The position numbers and the translations under genes were made by a program. A stretch of 64,000 bases of DNA from Andrena cerasifolii (taxonomy: Eukaryota > Arthropoda > Insecta > Hymenoptera > Andrenidae): contig NC_135120.1 in assembly GCF_050908995.1 (NCBI RefSeq), positions 20,659,433 to 20,723,432 on the forward strand, given 5' to 3'. The notes beneath the pieces are model-generated. The model saw only the letters and a list, made by a program, of their open reading frames with translations, made no database searches and was not told where the DNA came from. Numbering within the stretch: the stretch's first letter is position 1; each line of letters starts with the position of its first letter. This document shows positions 36,823 to 48,652 of this stretch, in pieces.

Positions 36823-39800
36823 ACGTCGTCGTGTTTCTTTCAGCAACCCCTTTTTGTTGCACATTTGAAAGACACAGCTAGGCTTTTATTACAATAGTTC
36901 GGTTTTTAGAATGAGGACTCGAAGCTGAACGAGATAAACTCGGAAGAAACACGGCGCACTCCGTGAAATCGAAAAGTGCATCCACTCGGTGACCTTTTTT
37001 GCTGGTGAAACAATGGCGGCCGACTCGCGGGGAGGATGCACCCACGGCCCGTTTACCTGCGAATCCGCTGTACCGAGCCGCTGACCTGAACCGCTGGCAA
37101 TCTCTCATTTTTGCCGGGACAAAAGAACGCTAAATCTTATTGTTCTTGCGCCTGTAATTACGGCGGCTGAATTAGTTGGCGATTGTTCTTCCGCCGTTGG
37201 CCGGGAACCGCCGCAGCGGGGATAATAAATAAGATTCTCCGCAACTTCCTGACCGCGTTACTCCGCAATCCTGTTTACGCTCAACGGGCCAAGCTCTCGG
37301 CAGACGGCTGGATTAACAGCAGAAAAAAAAAAAAAATGGGAGGCCACTGCCACCACTGCTAATTGCAATTGCAACAAACCTCTTAGCCACGCTTCGACTG
37401 CAACAGTATCTTCCATCGTTGCCCGGATGCTGTGCTGGTTAACGCTGAAAGCGGTGCAACCGGGTTCTGCGCGTTACTGCTCCTCTTCTGGTGAAATGAT
37501 TAATTGCAATTAGTTTTCATCGTTGGTTGGTTGCAACTGCTGTGACTCAGCTTGCGCAACGCAATGTTTCATGAACGCTGAGTCCAGGGCTCTTTATTAA
37601 TTTAAAGAAGAGAAGAGATCCATAAGACCTTCCAAGGATAAATTCCAATTTCGCAAATCCCCACGAGTTAGCCGCGCGAGTCGCTATAAGACGCCTGTGA
37701 TTAATATCCGCGACCCCGAAATAGCAGGGCGCAACATTCCGTCGTAATGCCTCGGCTCTGGAACCGCAGTATTTCACTTCTTCCCAGGAAACGTCGTCGT
37801 CGTTCGGTATCTCGTTTCGCGGGGCGGGCGTAGAAAACTTGCAATTGCAAAAACTTGTCTGGGTCCTCGAGACAAAAGGACGAACTTCCCTGCTCCTGGT
37901 AAGAGTTGCCGGCGACTTCTCCGCGTCCCTCCTCCGCCGGTTCCCGACTTTTTCAATTTCACCCCCGCTCCGCTGCCCCACCGTCGGCGGAACTTTCCGT
38001 TGACAACGCAGTGTATCTGCAGCCGCCCCCGCAAAAACGCATTTCCGCGAGACTCGAGGCGAGCTTGGAGCACACCGTCGATGTGTTAACAATCACTTAT
38101 CTCTCTCCAACGGATATTAACCCGTCTCAATTAAGGAAGGTGTAGGTATATACTGGATTATTAGTTTTTCGAGTTTTTAATTATTCAAGCGTTCTAGGCG
38201 TGCCAGCGTTGCGAAAATACGAGCGATCCGTCTCCAATGGTTACGTTCCATTTATTGTAGGCACATGTATTTCAATAGAACGCGCGGCAACGCGACGCTT
38301 AACTTCACCCATCGATGCGTTTTGTCATGGCCGTCTGACGGCCATGGTTTTGTTCGAATTTAATTTCGTGTTGCCACCTCATGCGCTAGAAAGGGTATTA
38401 AATTCCATTGCGTCGCGTTAAGTAAAACACGTCGAACGACCGCTGCCTCTCATTTTCCGCGCGCTGCAACACCATTTCCGCAACGGAACTCTTTATTTCT
38501 CGGGGGTGGACAGCGCGTGCGATAGAATATCGTTACGATCGGTTGCAATGTAGTCGAGGGGCTTGCAAAGTGAACACGGACAGGTTTCTGCGGGAACAAC
38601 ACCGCGCTTTCGAATTTTCATTCGAGCTGCGATCCACTGGCGATTCCGAAGATGATTTCTTCCGATTTAGGCACTGTTACCTTCGTTTGGGACACAGTCG
38701 AGCATAATCGAAAAAGAAGCTAATCTCACGAAACACTCTGGTTAAAATAATTAGAATCCTCTTTCGCGCTGAAACCTCTGATGAAAAGCAAGCCTCTCGT
38801 GGATCTTGAAGGAAAGCATACAAACACCAAGACACACCCTGAATTCACGTGACCAAGAAAGCAGCCCCGTCCAATTGTCAACTGAACAGAGCAATGTTTC
38901 CACGCCTCAGCGAAAACTGCGTCCTCGGTGCAAATCCACGAGACTCCGTGAGGAAAATCCACAGGGTGGCCTCTCCCTGCCCAGCGGCGGGAAAGCCGCA
39001 GGAAACAGACCCCCGTCGGCGTCGAAGACCATCGGCCGTTTATCAAATATCCGCCGTTAATCCAGTTACGAGCAATCCAGGAGGACGGACGGTCGGAGAT
39101 TGTAAAGAGAGGCGAATGGAGGCGAAAGGGAGGTCGCTCCGTATAGGGGATGGTGTCGGTGTGGATAGCGAGCCGCTGATTGCAGCCGGGTAATGACGGG
39201 GCCCAGGGGTGAGCAGTAGCCTGGAAGTAAGTAAAAATTTAAAATTTAGTTACTGCTCGCGTGCGCCCGACGGTTTGCGAGCGCCGCGGATGTGGGACAG
39301 GATGAGTCAGCGCGCGTAACTAGCAACTACAGACGACAATGAAAGGGAAACGCTGTCGTGGATCACGGTGTTACCAGACAGCGTTTCTCAAACTTCTCGG
39401 CATTGCCCTGCTGCTCCACGAAGGAACACCTCAGCTCAGAGGAGCGGAACGAATTGGGGCATTGGAGTGCATTTTGGTGAGAGGATATTCGACGAACCTT
39501 CGCTCTTTCCTCTCCTTTATTCTGCACGGAACGAGTGTACAGGGTGGCGCAAAGCATAGAGGAGTATTCGCCGCTTGAAAATTAAGGGGAGCTCCCAGTA
39601 AACGTGGACCCACAGTTCACTTCTTTCAGAGCATGCATCACTTGCTCGCAGGTGTTCAATGTCGCCTCCCTTGGATGAAATCGTTGATTTGTTAGTGTCC
39701 TTCTCAAGGTACCTTCCGCGATGACTCGTAGGATATCCCACCGCGAATCAAAGTGGCTTGGAAGCAATCAAGATCGTAAAGAACGGTCAGGCTGGAATTT

Positions 39801-42181
39801 GAGAAACGCTGGCGTGGGCCAAGATGATTGGAGGGGCAGCGTCGTCGCGAGGGGTGTAAGGTTTAATAAGGGCTGCCGAATTTCACACTGACTTGGCTCG
39901 CCGCGTAGGGAAGGGGCGCGGAAGGGGTGAGAATGTTGCACGAGCTGGCAAAGGAAGGGAGAAGAATCGGAGGGGGTGAGGCGAACGAAATGGGAAGGGA
40001 GGCGTGCGGCTGATCGGCCAGAATAAAGTCTCGCGTCCTGAGCACGGAGCCGAGCGCTCCTCCACGCACGCACACGCTCGCGTGGACGGCCAAGCGATCA
40101 ACAGCCAGATTATTAGAGTATTAGAACTTGTCTCATAACTCACGGGCCTAATGGCCTTTGACCCGGTCGGGACGGCGATACCCCGAGCTGCCTTCCGCAC
40201 TGCCTTTGACGCGGCCGAGGATATATGTGCGTTTTCGATGCTCGCGGGGGTGGATCGTACAATCTTTCTCCTCCCTTTTTCTTGTACTACCTCGAGGCTC
40301 GGTGGTGCCGAACGTTTCACGTTCGAAATGGCAGTGACGATGGATGTGTCCTCGCATACGTCGAGTCTGCGTCTTAAGATTTTCTGGTGCTCTTCTCAAG
40401 ATCTCGAATTCCGAATCGATCGAAACGTCCCCAGTAAACAAACTTACCGTAATGAAACTACTGCGGTCGATAAAAAGAACTTGTACAGAGATGACATCTC
40501 TCGGTACTCTGGGTAGACAAATTTTTTACGCATAGTTGCCACATGTTCTGTTCTCTCTGTCCCTGCCGCCCTTTTGCCACAGAGGACTATCTGTTTATCG
40601 AGAAGTCTTGAAAGAATACAGTACATGCGTCTAGCGTCACAGCCTCGCTGAACGTAGCAATAATGAAAAATATAGAAGTCTGGGAGTGTAAGAAGGAAAA
40701 ATACCAAACCTGACACAATTTGAACTATCATTATTAACGATATTTAATATATAATTTATTTGCAGAATTGGAAACCCGCTTCGTTCAAAGTAGTCCGATT
40801 TAAATTATTTTCTGTCAATTTAATCGGCAGAATCACTTTCATATTGATAAGGTAAAACTGAAGAAAATCTGTTTCTTCATAATCGCTGATACATCGCCGA
40901 GCAACTCCAGGCGACAGGTTAGACGGGTGAGCGATACAATGTCGCTCGGCTCGAGCTTCGGGGGACCTCAAGAACGAAGGCCTTCGATTAAACAAATTAT
41001 TTGTGGCCGACGGATGAATTCCCGTCGAATAAACTGATTTATCCGTGGCGTTACAAATAAAACTCAATCTGGGTTGTTTTTATTCGACGTCAAATTATTG
41101 AAATAAACTATCAAATTAAAGAGACTTTATCTATAAAGTCTACTGGAGGCAACTATACCCTCGAAAACTTCCTTCGTGCCGATTCCAGGACGAAAGTTGG
41201 TTGAAACGGTTTGTTTACTACATCGCGTATACGTACACGTTTTTCCTAGCTTGTGCGAGCGTACGCACACACTTCAAGGCCCAGTGAGACGGCTCCCTTA
41301 ACCACGTCCACGTGAAACCCATTCGCGCTGCGTCGATCTCTATCTCGCCAGGTTTTCCAGCCTGGAAAGGAGATAAAACACAGAAATCGGGATCTCCGCG
41401 GCAAGGTGCCCCCATCGAGAGAGCGAACAGCTGCGGCCACGCGAGCGCAAGCAGAGAGAAGCCGCGTCGGACGCGCTCGCAACAGGATTGTTTTAATGCC
41501 ATTTAAACTAATCGAATTAGAGAATGAATCGATGTGACGATACGGAACGATAAAGCAAGGGGGTGCCGGCGGAGGGATGAGGGGGTGGGAGAAGAGAGGC
41601 AGCGGGGGTGGAGGAGGCGGATGGTTGGACAGGGGGTGGCTGGATGGATACGCAAAAGGGGGCGCATGGATGTGCAACAACAACCCCCGTCCTGCAAACT
41701 CCGCAGCTGCCAGGCACAGCGCCCGCTCGACCGGAAGTAACGCGACTACTGCCTACTATGCCTCTTCCTTTCTCCAACGGGACGCTCCTCTCTATCTCCG
41801 CTTCTCACCCCCTCTGTCTCAGTTTCTCTCTTTGTTCTCCTCCTCTCCCTTCATCCATCATACGTTCGGCCCTCCTTCTCCATCCGCTGTTACTCCACGC
41901 GGTTGCCTCTTCGTTCTATGCACACCCCAAACCACCCTCGGCGCTGCGATTCGCACATCCCACCCTGTCATTTACATGCGTACGCGCGGTACGAGCGCGT
42001 AACCATCCGCCTAGGTACGCGTTGGCTCGTTCGCGGAATAAACGCCACTCGTTTTCCCAGGACGACTTCCACTACCCTGTTACAGCCGCTCCGATCTTAG
42101 AAGGAAAGGCTCGCGGGGCAGCGATCGACTGCTTGATCGAACGGCTACGCGTAGAGGAAGGTGCGTATTTGGGAGACGATC
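36823..42181. other. Long GC-rich host stretch, no confirmed gene
   Basis: Mostly CpG-rich unique DNA with an AT-rich part at 40700-41220. The frames at 37547-38092, 39883-40320, 41246-41683 and 41577-42204 are open on both strands or in several frames and are of low complexity in the last case. A consensus donor GTAAGTAA lies at 39227 without a visible exon. No repeat family is recognised. Confidence 0.4.
37323..37336 (+). repeat. Poly-A run (14)
   Basis: Fourteen consecutive A. Confidence 0.85.
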
Positions 42182-42588
42182 GGGGCTTGAAACCGTTATT
42201 ATAAAGATTTCGGTTCTTGAAAGAGTTATGAAGAACATTTATTCGGAATAACTGTTACAAAGAACCTAAATATCAGACTATATAAGTATAAGTTACGGTT
42301 CCTATATAGCTCTATAATTTTTATTTTTTAGGTTCTATAACTTTTATTTTTTAGGTTCTATGACTTTTATTTTTTAGGTTCTATAACTTTTATTTTTTAG
42401 GTTCTATAACCGCTTAGTAACTTATATTAAACCTGAAAAATAAATGTTATAGAACCTAAAAAATAAAAGTTATAGAACCTAAAAAATAAAAGTTATAGAG
42501 CTATATAGGAACCGTAACTTATACTTATATAAGTTAACCTTTATATAACAGTTTGAAACAGTTATTTTCGAAACCTATTCAAGCCCTG
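42182..42588. mobile_element. Foldback element, family A, two-armed copy 2
   Basis: The left arm starts GGGCTTGAAACCG and runs to about 42411. The right arm (about 42434-42588) is its reverse complement and ends in CAAGCCC. Both arms carry TATAAGTATAAGTTACGGTT and then tandem copies of a 23-bp unit containing TTTTATTTTTTAGGTTCTAT. The loop is about 22 bases. The arms are much better preserved near the centre than at the tips, so repeats have probably spread between arms by slippage or gene conversion. No coding capacity. Confidence 0.9.
42331..42422 (+). repeat. 23-bp tandem repeats in the foldback arm
   Basis: GGTTCTAT begins at 42331, 42354, 42377 and 42400, an exact 23-base period over four units. 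Two or three units recur in the opposite arm in inverse orientation. The single-arm copy at 60393 has fewer units. Confidence 0.9.
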
Positions 42589-45500
42589 GAGACGATGCTT
42601 CGACTGATTAAGGAGCATGGATGTCGGATGTCGCGTTTTTCTTAGATAGAAAGAGAATGGACGATAGACTGTAGTGTACAGAAATGATAGGGGTTGAAGA
42701 TGGTAACGATATAAGTGTCCGGCGTCAAAATTAAAATAAAAATCGATATGGTTCTTTCACCTTCAGTGGGACAAGCGATTTAGATGCTCTATTCTTTCTT
42801 CCAATAAAATTTCAAAGATAGAAACAAGATAATTTCCATAAGATAGTTTTCCCAGCGAATTCATACCATCGTATCAGCATCGTACCATTTTGCCAAGGGT
42901 ATGGTAACATCACTAAATTGTGTGAAAAGGTAGCCGAGACAGGTTACAGCCAGGGAATACCAACGGTCGGGAAAATTAAAAAATTTCGAGAATTCCATGT
43001 CGATTGCGCCCGTTCGTTGCATTTCGCAGGCAGGATCAAATACTGCTAACGTGTCTTTGTCATTTGCAGGGCTATGCGTGGCACGCGATTTTACGCAACC
43101 ATCCGGAATGGCGTCATTGTGATTTGACACGCGTGGCAATGTCAGATGCTTGAAATTACGATCCTCCCGGCCGGATCGTCCGGTATCAGGCTAATCCAAA
43201 AAACGTTCTTGCGTCGAATCGAATTTTTTCTAGCTGGCTAGATTCGCACGTGTTGGCGGCGCGCGGCTGGACTCCAAACTATGCGCCGTTTTAAATTGAA
43301 ACGCGATTTAACCGTAGGAACCGTGCAAGCATTGGCAGAATAGGGTGGCGGAGCTACAAATCCGGCCAGTGTCGAGGCAAGCTTTCACGCACACGCGTTT
43401 TACTCCTAACAGAGATTAATGAAGCACATTAGATAACATATTTCGTGGAATCAACAGGATCGCGGCAAAGCACCCGTGTCAGAACTTTCTAATTCAGAAA
43501 TGGTTCCAATCTCGAATTTCTGATTAAATAGCAATTCTCATCTCTGCAGGTTGCTTTCTCCTAAGTAAGATCAAATGTTTGTGCTGGCTGCTGGTCTTTT
43601 CGAATTATTCTTCCATTCTCGCAGAAGCTTTAAAAAGTGCGAAACACGAATAATTGAGAATCATAAAGAGAGAGAGTCGATTCTCTGTGTGTACCTACGT
43701 TGAAATAGAATTCCTGATACCGCACACGCGACTCTCAACCCTCCAGCGATAGCAATCTGCTCGACACTCGAAAATCCCGCATTGACAGTGCGGAATAATA
43801 ATAATTACTATGGGTTATAATGCAATGCCCGCACTTAAACACCGAATTAACCCACGCTAAGTTACCCTAGGCTATATTGAGAGTAATATGCCTATTACAC
43901 GTCCTTCCTCTGTCCTCCCTCTTTGGCTGTTCTCCTCGCCAGTAAATTACGCGCACCCCCTTTTCTCATTAACGTGTGCGTGCACCTATAACCCTGTTCG
44001 CGCGTACAAACCCGCTAAAAAGCAAACGACCACTCACCAGATACGGGTGCAAGCTTGTTAATGTAATTATATTCCTTCGAGCGATTATTTCATACGTCGC
44101 TGAAACGGTGCAGGCACTAGCGTACTAAAGTAAGTACAGTGGATGGAAGAAATGTAGCAAAGCACATTGAGCAGCAACTTGTACCAGGAGCACTGCTGAA
44201 TGCATCTCTGCATATTGACTTCCGAGTCTTACGACACCCTAGTACGTTCCTTACTTCGAAGTAACCAACTCTGTCGAGGATCTGAGAAGCCTGCAGAACA
44301 TTCCCAAGACTCCCTCCACGATCATCAGCCCTTAAAAGTAACATAATTCCCGAAGAATTCTGCGAGGAGGATGAAGAAATCGCGTAAACCGAGTCTCTGC
44401 TCTCGGTGATCGCACGGCAGATTAAAGCTCAGGAATCGACAGTCCATCCCCGGCTCTCTATCGCACGAAGCTGATAAAGAATCGCGGGTGCGATCGCGAG
44501 GGGGGAAAACTCCGCGATCGCGTGCATGCCTCGGCTATTCGTAGACGCGCTAGCGCTTAGAAGCGAGCGTCGCGACGCAGCGCGCATGGGGCGTCGCGCT
44601 GATCCAACCCTCCGAAAAAGCACCCCGAGAGAGGCCGGTTGCAACCCTCCTATCGGCATCGCTCCGCCCCGTGCCACCACTCTGGCTGCACCCCAATAGA
44701 GGTGCGCCGCGTATAGTCGCCTATAGGGTTGCACCGTGCGACGCTGCAATCGCTGCCTAGCGTCCCTTTTCACTCGCAACCCTTCGCCAGGTCCGTCTGT
44801 CGGTCCGTCCATCTGCATCCCTCCCAGCGATCTACATTCCGCGCCATCCATCTCATCCGCGCCGCACCGCGGCGCTCCCCAGCTGCGGACTCGCCTCGAA
44901 TATCGTCACCGCTAACTTCTCGCGGATACTTCGCCTTTCAGCCCTCCACCTTCGGGCCAACCCTCTCGCGGCCGCCGCTCACCCTCTTCGCACCGTTTCT
45001 TTCGCTCCCGATGTATAACGCACGGCTTTCCCGCCCCCCACTCTTCCTTTTCAAACCCTCCAGCAGTCCCTCCACGCCTGGGTTCATACGTGTGTGCGCG
45101 TATCTATGCGCGCGTCTCTCTATTAGAGACTTCCATTTTTCTGCCACAATGGCGTTACCCGTTCCTCATCGCCAGCCTCTTTCGCGGCGCGAGCGCGACG
45201 GGCGCGTGCACCAGGCGCCGGCTTCCGGAGAGGTTGAAAGAGCCTGGAAGATGAGAAATATCCAAGGGCTAGACGGGACAGGATTCTTCGAGATGGGCCT
45301 CCGTCATTACGGTATATATGTATAATCTCTCTCTCATTTCCGCGAGAGGAGCCACGGAGTCGCGCTTATCGTGATTAAAAGTCTCGCTCCTACGGCAGAT
45401 CTTTAATCAGGGAGGGACACTCCCTTTGACCCGGGAAGGAGAGGTTTTTGTTATTGCATTTAGGGACAGGATTTTAATAGGGCCTCGGTAATTGGACGCG

Positions 45501-46521
45501 TTTCGAGCGATGCGTCTCTTTGGTGCGTGGTACGGGGCGCTGTTGATTATGTTTTTTTAATTATTGCTGACGGGTTCCTCTTCTCTGTACGCAGGACGCG
45601 GAGCTTCGATGCTGTTAGACCGCGTTTTTCAACGAGTGAACAGATTAGGCGGAACGTCAGAGATGAAAGAATTATTCGCGTTATGTGGCAACGCCAGGAG
45701 AGTCCAATACATTAGGGAATAAATAGCAAGCAGGTTTTGCAGACCAAATATTGAAACGACTGCAAAATACCGGGGAATCGTTAATTTGAATATTGCCGAG
45801 GCATATTCATAGGAATGCTTTGTGCTTTTATATTATACATTTATCTTGCTGGTCGACGTGACCGACGACGCGTACCGTGTAGCTCGTTCATTATACTTCG
45901 TACGAAATGTCCAACCGTTATAAAACTTTATACATCACAGAGTGACAGAAATTCCACTGCTTTTCTAATACAGAAAGTGCCAATTCATTAGAACAGCACA
46001 AATCTACCCCAAATTCTGTATTAGCATCTCGAAAATACTCACTGAACGATCCCTCGCCGATATCTTTCCAATCCACCGCAGAAAGGTAAACCTAGGCCCC
46101 GCACCAACCAAAAAACCCACTCCATGTTCGAAGATCCCATCGCGAACGGAGCAGTGATCGACGTGGATCGCTATTTAGCAGGCAAAGGAAGCGCGCCAAA
46201 AGCGAGACATCGCATAGCAGCGGCGAGGATTCCGAAAAATAAGTTAGCACGGATGCGCGAAAGTTCCCCCAGCGGGGTGGCAGAGGCATCTAATAGAGGC
46301 TCGCATTCAGCAGACGGAGCGAGTCTTAAAAGATACCTCTGGGCCCGGATGAATGATCCAGAAACATCCCAGGCTGCCTCCCCCCTGTAGCCAGCAAGTT
46401 TCCGCGGCGTGCTCTCGTCGTGATTCACGGTGAAGAGGACACATCGACTTTAAACCTCAGGCAGACGGGCAGCCTCCAGACACTGCCGTTGGAGTCTCCT
46501 TTCATTAGTTGGAGTAGGAAA

Positions 46522-46580
46522 CCAGCCAGTCAGCCAACCAACCAACCTACCTACCTACCAACTAACCATCCATCCAACCA
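46522..46580 (+). repeat. AACC/TACC/CATC tetranucleotide array
   Basis: Imperfect array of CCAA, CCTA and CCAT units. Confidence 0.8.
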
Positions 46581-46599
46581 CCGCAACGACCTACCCACC

Positions 46600-46629
46600 G
46601 CCACCACCACCACCACCACCACCACCACA
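46600..46629 (+). repeat. (CCA)n microsatellite
   Basis: About nine CCA units following the tetranucleotide array. Confidence 0.85.
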
Positions 46630-46790
46630 CCGACGTCCTCATCACCGACGAGACCAGGCTTCCATGATCCACTCTCGTTTCTGGCGCCCGGCTCCTGATC
46701 TTGCGTGCGGTTGACTCGTTTTCAATGAATACAATGCCGGGGCAGATCATATTGAATATGAAAACGGGAAATCAACGAGTGCCTCCCCTT

Positions 46791-46867
46791 CTATCTGCCT
46801 CTCTCTCTCTCTTTCTCTCTTTCCCTCACTCACTCTGTCTCTCTCTCACTCTCTCTCTCTCTCTCTG
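46791..46867 (+). repeat. CT-rich microsatellite
   Basis: An imperfect (CT)n run. It forms the distal part of the pyrimidine-rich DNA before the candidate acceptor at 46904. Confidence 0.85.
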
Positions 46868-46904
46868 CCAGTCTCCTGTCCCCGTTTCGTCCCTTTTGCT
46901 CCAG

Positions 46905-47065
46905 GCCGTCTCTATCGTCCGTGGGCTACTATCTCTCGCCTCGTCTAACGGTCTCTGTCCGTTTAACGCGCATCCGTCGTCCAACTACACCGCGAGGCGG
47001 GATTTCCACGGGCCCTCCGGCGCTTTGTCGAATCCGAGTCAAAGGGATAGAGACGCGGAAGGAAG
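46905..47065 (+). CDS. Candidate 161-nt internal exon
   Basis: A strong acceptor (CGTCCCTTTTGCTCCAG) ends at 46904 and a near-consensus donor (AAG then GTGAGG) begins at 47066. Two frames are open. Frame 0 reads a hydrophilic segment (for example NAHPSSNYTARRDFHGPSG) and leaves two bases. Frame 1 reads GYYLSPRLTVSVRLTRIRR-like basic sequence. The next in-phase candidate for frame 0 would be a terminal exon at 50079-50166, itself weak. The CT microsatellite upstream makes a false acceptor more likely than usual. Confidence 0.22.
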
Positions 47066-47787
47066 GTGAGGGGAAACGGGTGGAGAAAAATTATATCGTG
47101 TCCGACCATCGGGCTCCGTGAAAACCACCGCCGCAACGATACCCCGACAACGGATGTGGCTTAATCGGTGCCACGCTGGATTAGCGGGGAGTCGCGCTGG
47201 ATCTCCCGGTTAACTCGGATCGTGAAAACGCCCGCTGTCTCCCGAACTCCTCTCCGCGAACCTCCACCCTCCGTCACCCCCCTGTCCCTTGGCTTGGCTT
47301 TTTTCCCATCCGTGTTTCGGCGCAGATCCTTCATCGTATTGTCTCATCGTTGCCGCTTCAACCCTGATCCCACTGTGATCCACCTTTTTTTTTCGCCGGT
47401 CGGCTTTCGAGGCAGATAGTTCGGCCGTGCTACGAACAGCTAACGTTGCCGGCCAGATTTTGCGATTAACGTTTCGATCGCGAATCGCGTGCCTCTGAAA
47501 TTTTATGGGAATCCCATGGAAGCTTTGCGAGTCAGCTCCTCCACGAGCAACAACGCGGAGGTTCCAAGTATGCGAGGATAATGATCTCCAATTTCCTGCC
47601 ATCCTAGCCACGAATACAGGGACGCGAATTGCGATACAAGGAAAGCCTACCCATATTCCAAGAAACTACCTCCGTCGGTGCTCTCAAAAGGACTGAAAGG
47701 TCGCTTCAATCGGAGCAACAGAAGATTCACGCACTCGTGGCAAGTGGTCCGCGATCTCCGCTCGTGTGTACATATGTGCGTGCGAGC

Positions 47788-48652
47788 TGTAGGGTAAATC
47801 CAGGAGACGTGGTCGACCTGATATAAAATGGCTAGTAAAACTAATATAGATATCACTTATTTTATCAGAACAAACCTATATGTTCGAAATTTTATGCTGA
47901 TTCAGAAAAAAACTGATCGATATTTGCTTCAAGACAGCATTTACTGTAAATCGGGTTGAAAACTGAAGTCATAACATCTGACCACCTCTCCCGAGGTGCC
48001 GGGAGAAATGGTTTTCGTCGTTGGCAGAGACCACTCACATAATTATTCATGGAGAAATAACAAAGAAGAAAGCAAAATTATTTATGATTGAATACAAATA
48101 CAGATTCATTGATATTTAATTTGTTTACGCTAAACAAGTAAAGAACACATCAAAGAAAAAGTGAACTACCTACTGGCGATTAGCAAGGCAAATGAATACA
48201 AAAGTGAATAAATAAACAAAAATAATAATAAAATAATAATAAAAATAAAAAAGAAACAAAAATTATAACTCGACCATCTCTCCTTTCTGCAGCGAGAGAT
48301 GGTTTTCTCGATAGCTTTGAGAGGAAGAGTTAATATGCCCAAATACTTTGGCTGCATTGTTCCTTAATATCTCTACTATCTTATTATCCCAAACATTAAA
48401 CAAAAATAAACTTACTTTATTTTACTATATTTTAAATACGATTCTGTGCACCGCTGTTTGACAAAAGAGGTTAAATGTAACCTGAATTTACCTTTTATAT
48501 TCTAGAAATCCAGAAAAACACAGAAGGAAGCGAAATAACGCTGTTCGTTCAACTGTTTGGCTTCTAAAGAAGTGATTGGTTTGCATTCTAACAGAAATAT
48601 AGCGACTCGGCCGATTCTCCGGCCCGACCGCGTCTCCCGGATTTACCCTACA
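47788..48652 (+). mobile_element. Family B element, complete copy
   Basis: Terminal inverted repeats of about 30 bases: TGTAGGGTAAATCCAGGAGA at the left and, reading in from the right, TGTAGGGTAAATCCGGGAGA. The interior (about 0.8 kb) is AT-rich. It has a CTCTCC/GGAGAG type of hairpin twice (near 47985-48010 and 48275-48305). There is no open frame above about 63 codons. The left 480 bases match 17072-17560. I see no clear target duplication. It is a non-autonomous element, and its terminus resembles those at 18331 and 22066. Confidence 0.88.

Larger units (their letters stand above)
42589..47787. other. Host-like DNA around a 46.9 kb exon candidate
   Basis: AT/GC-mixed to about 44100, CpG-rich from 44400 to 45330. 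A good acceptor (GTGTCTTTGTCATTTGCAG, ending at 43069, with a CTAAC upstream) opens into a frame that stops at 43149-43151 (YAWHAILRNHPEWRHCDLTR within it). The minus strand over 42861-43139 is open as well, so I leave it unassigned. The 198-codon frame 44729-45325 is low in complexity. No other gene is supported. Confidence 0.4.

Noticed and set aside
37547..38092. 181-codon minus frame
   Set aside because: A second minus frame and a plus frame are open across the same bases; no domain.
41577..42204. Plus frames of 141 and 198 codons
   Set aside because: Low-complexity Ser/Pro/Leu product from pyrimidine-rich DNA; several frames open.
43070..43151. Terminal exon candidate after a strong acceptor
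   Set aside because: Only 26 codons, and the minus strand is open as well (42861-43139).
44729..45325. 198-codon plus frame
   Set aside because: Pyrimidine-rich low complexity, no domain, no splice support.
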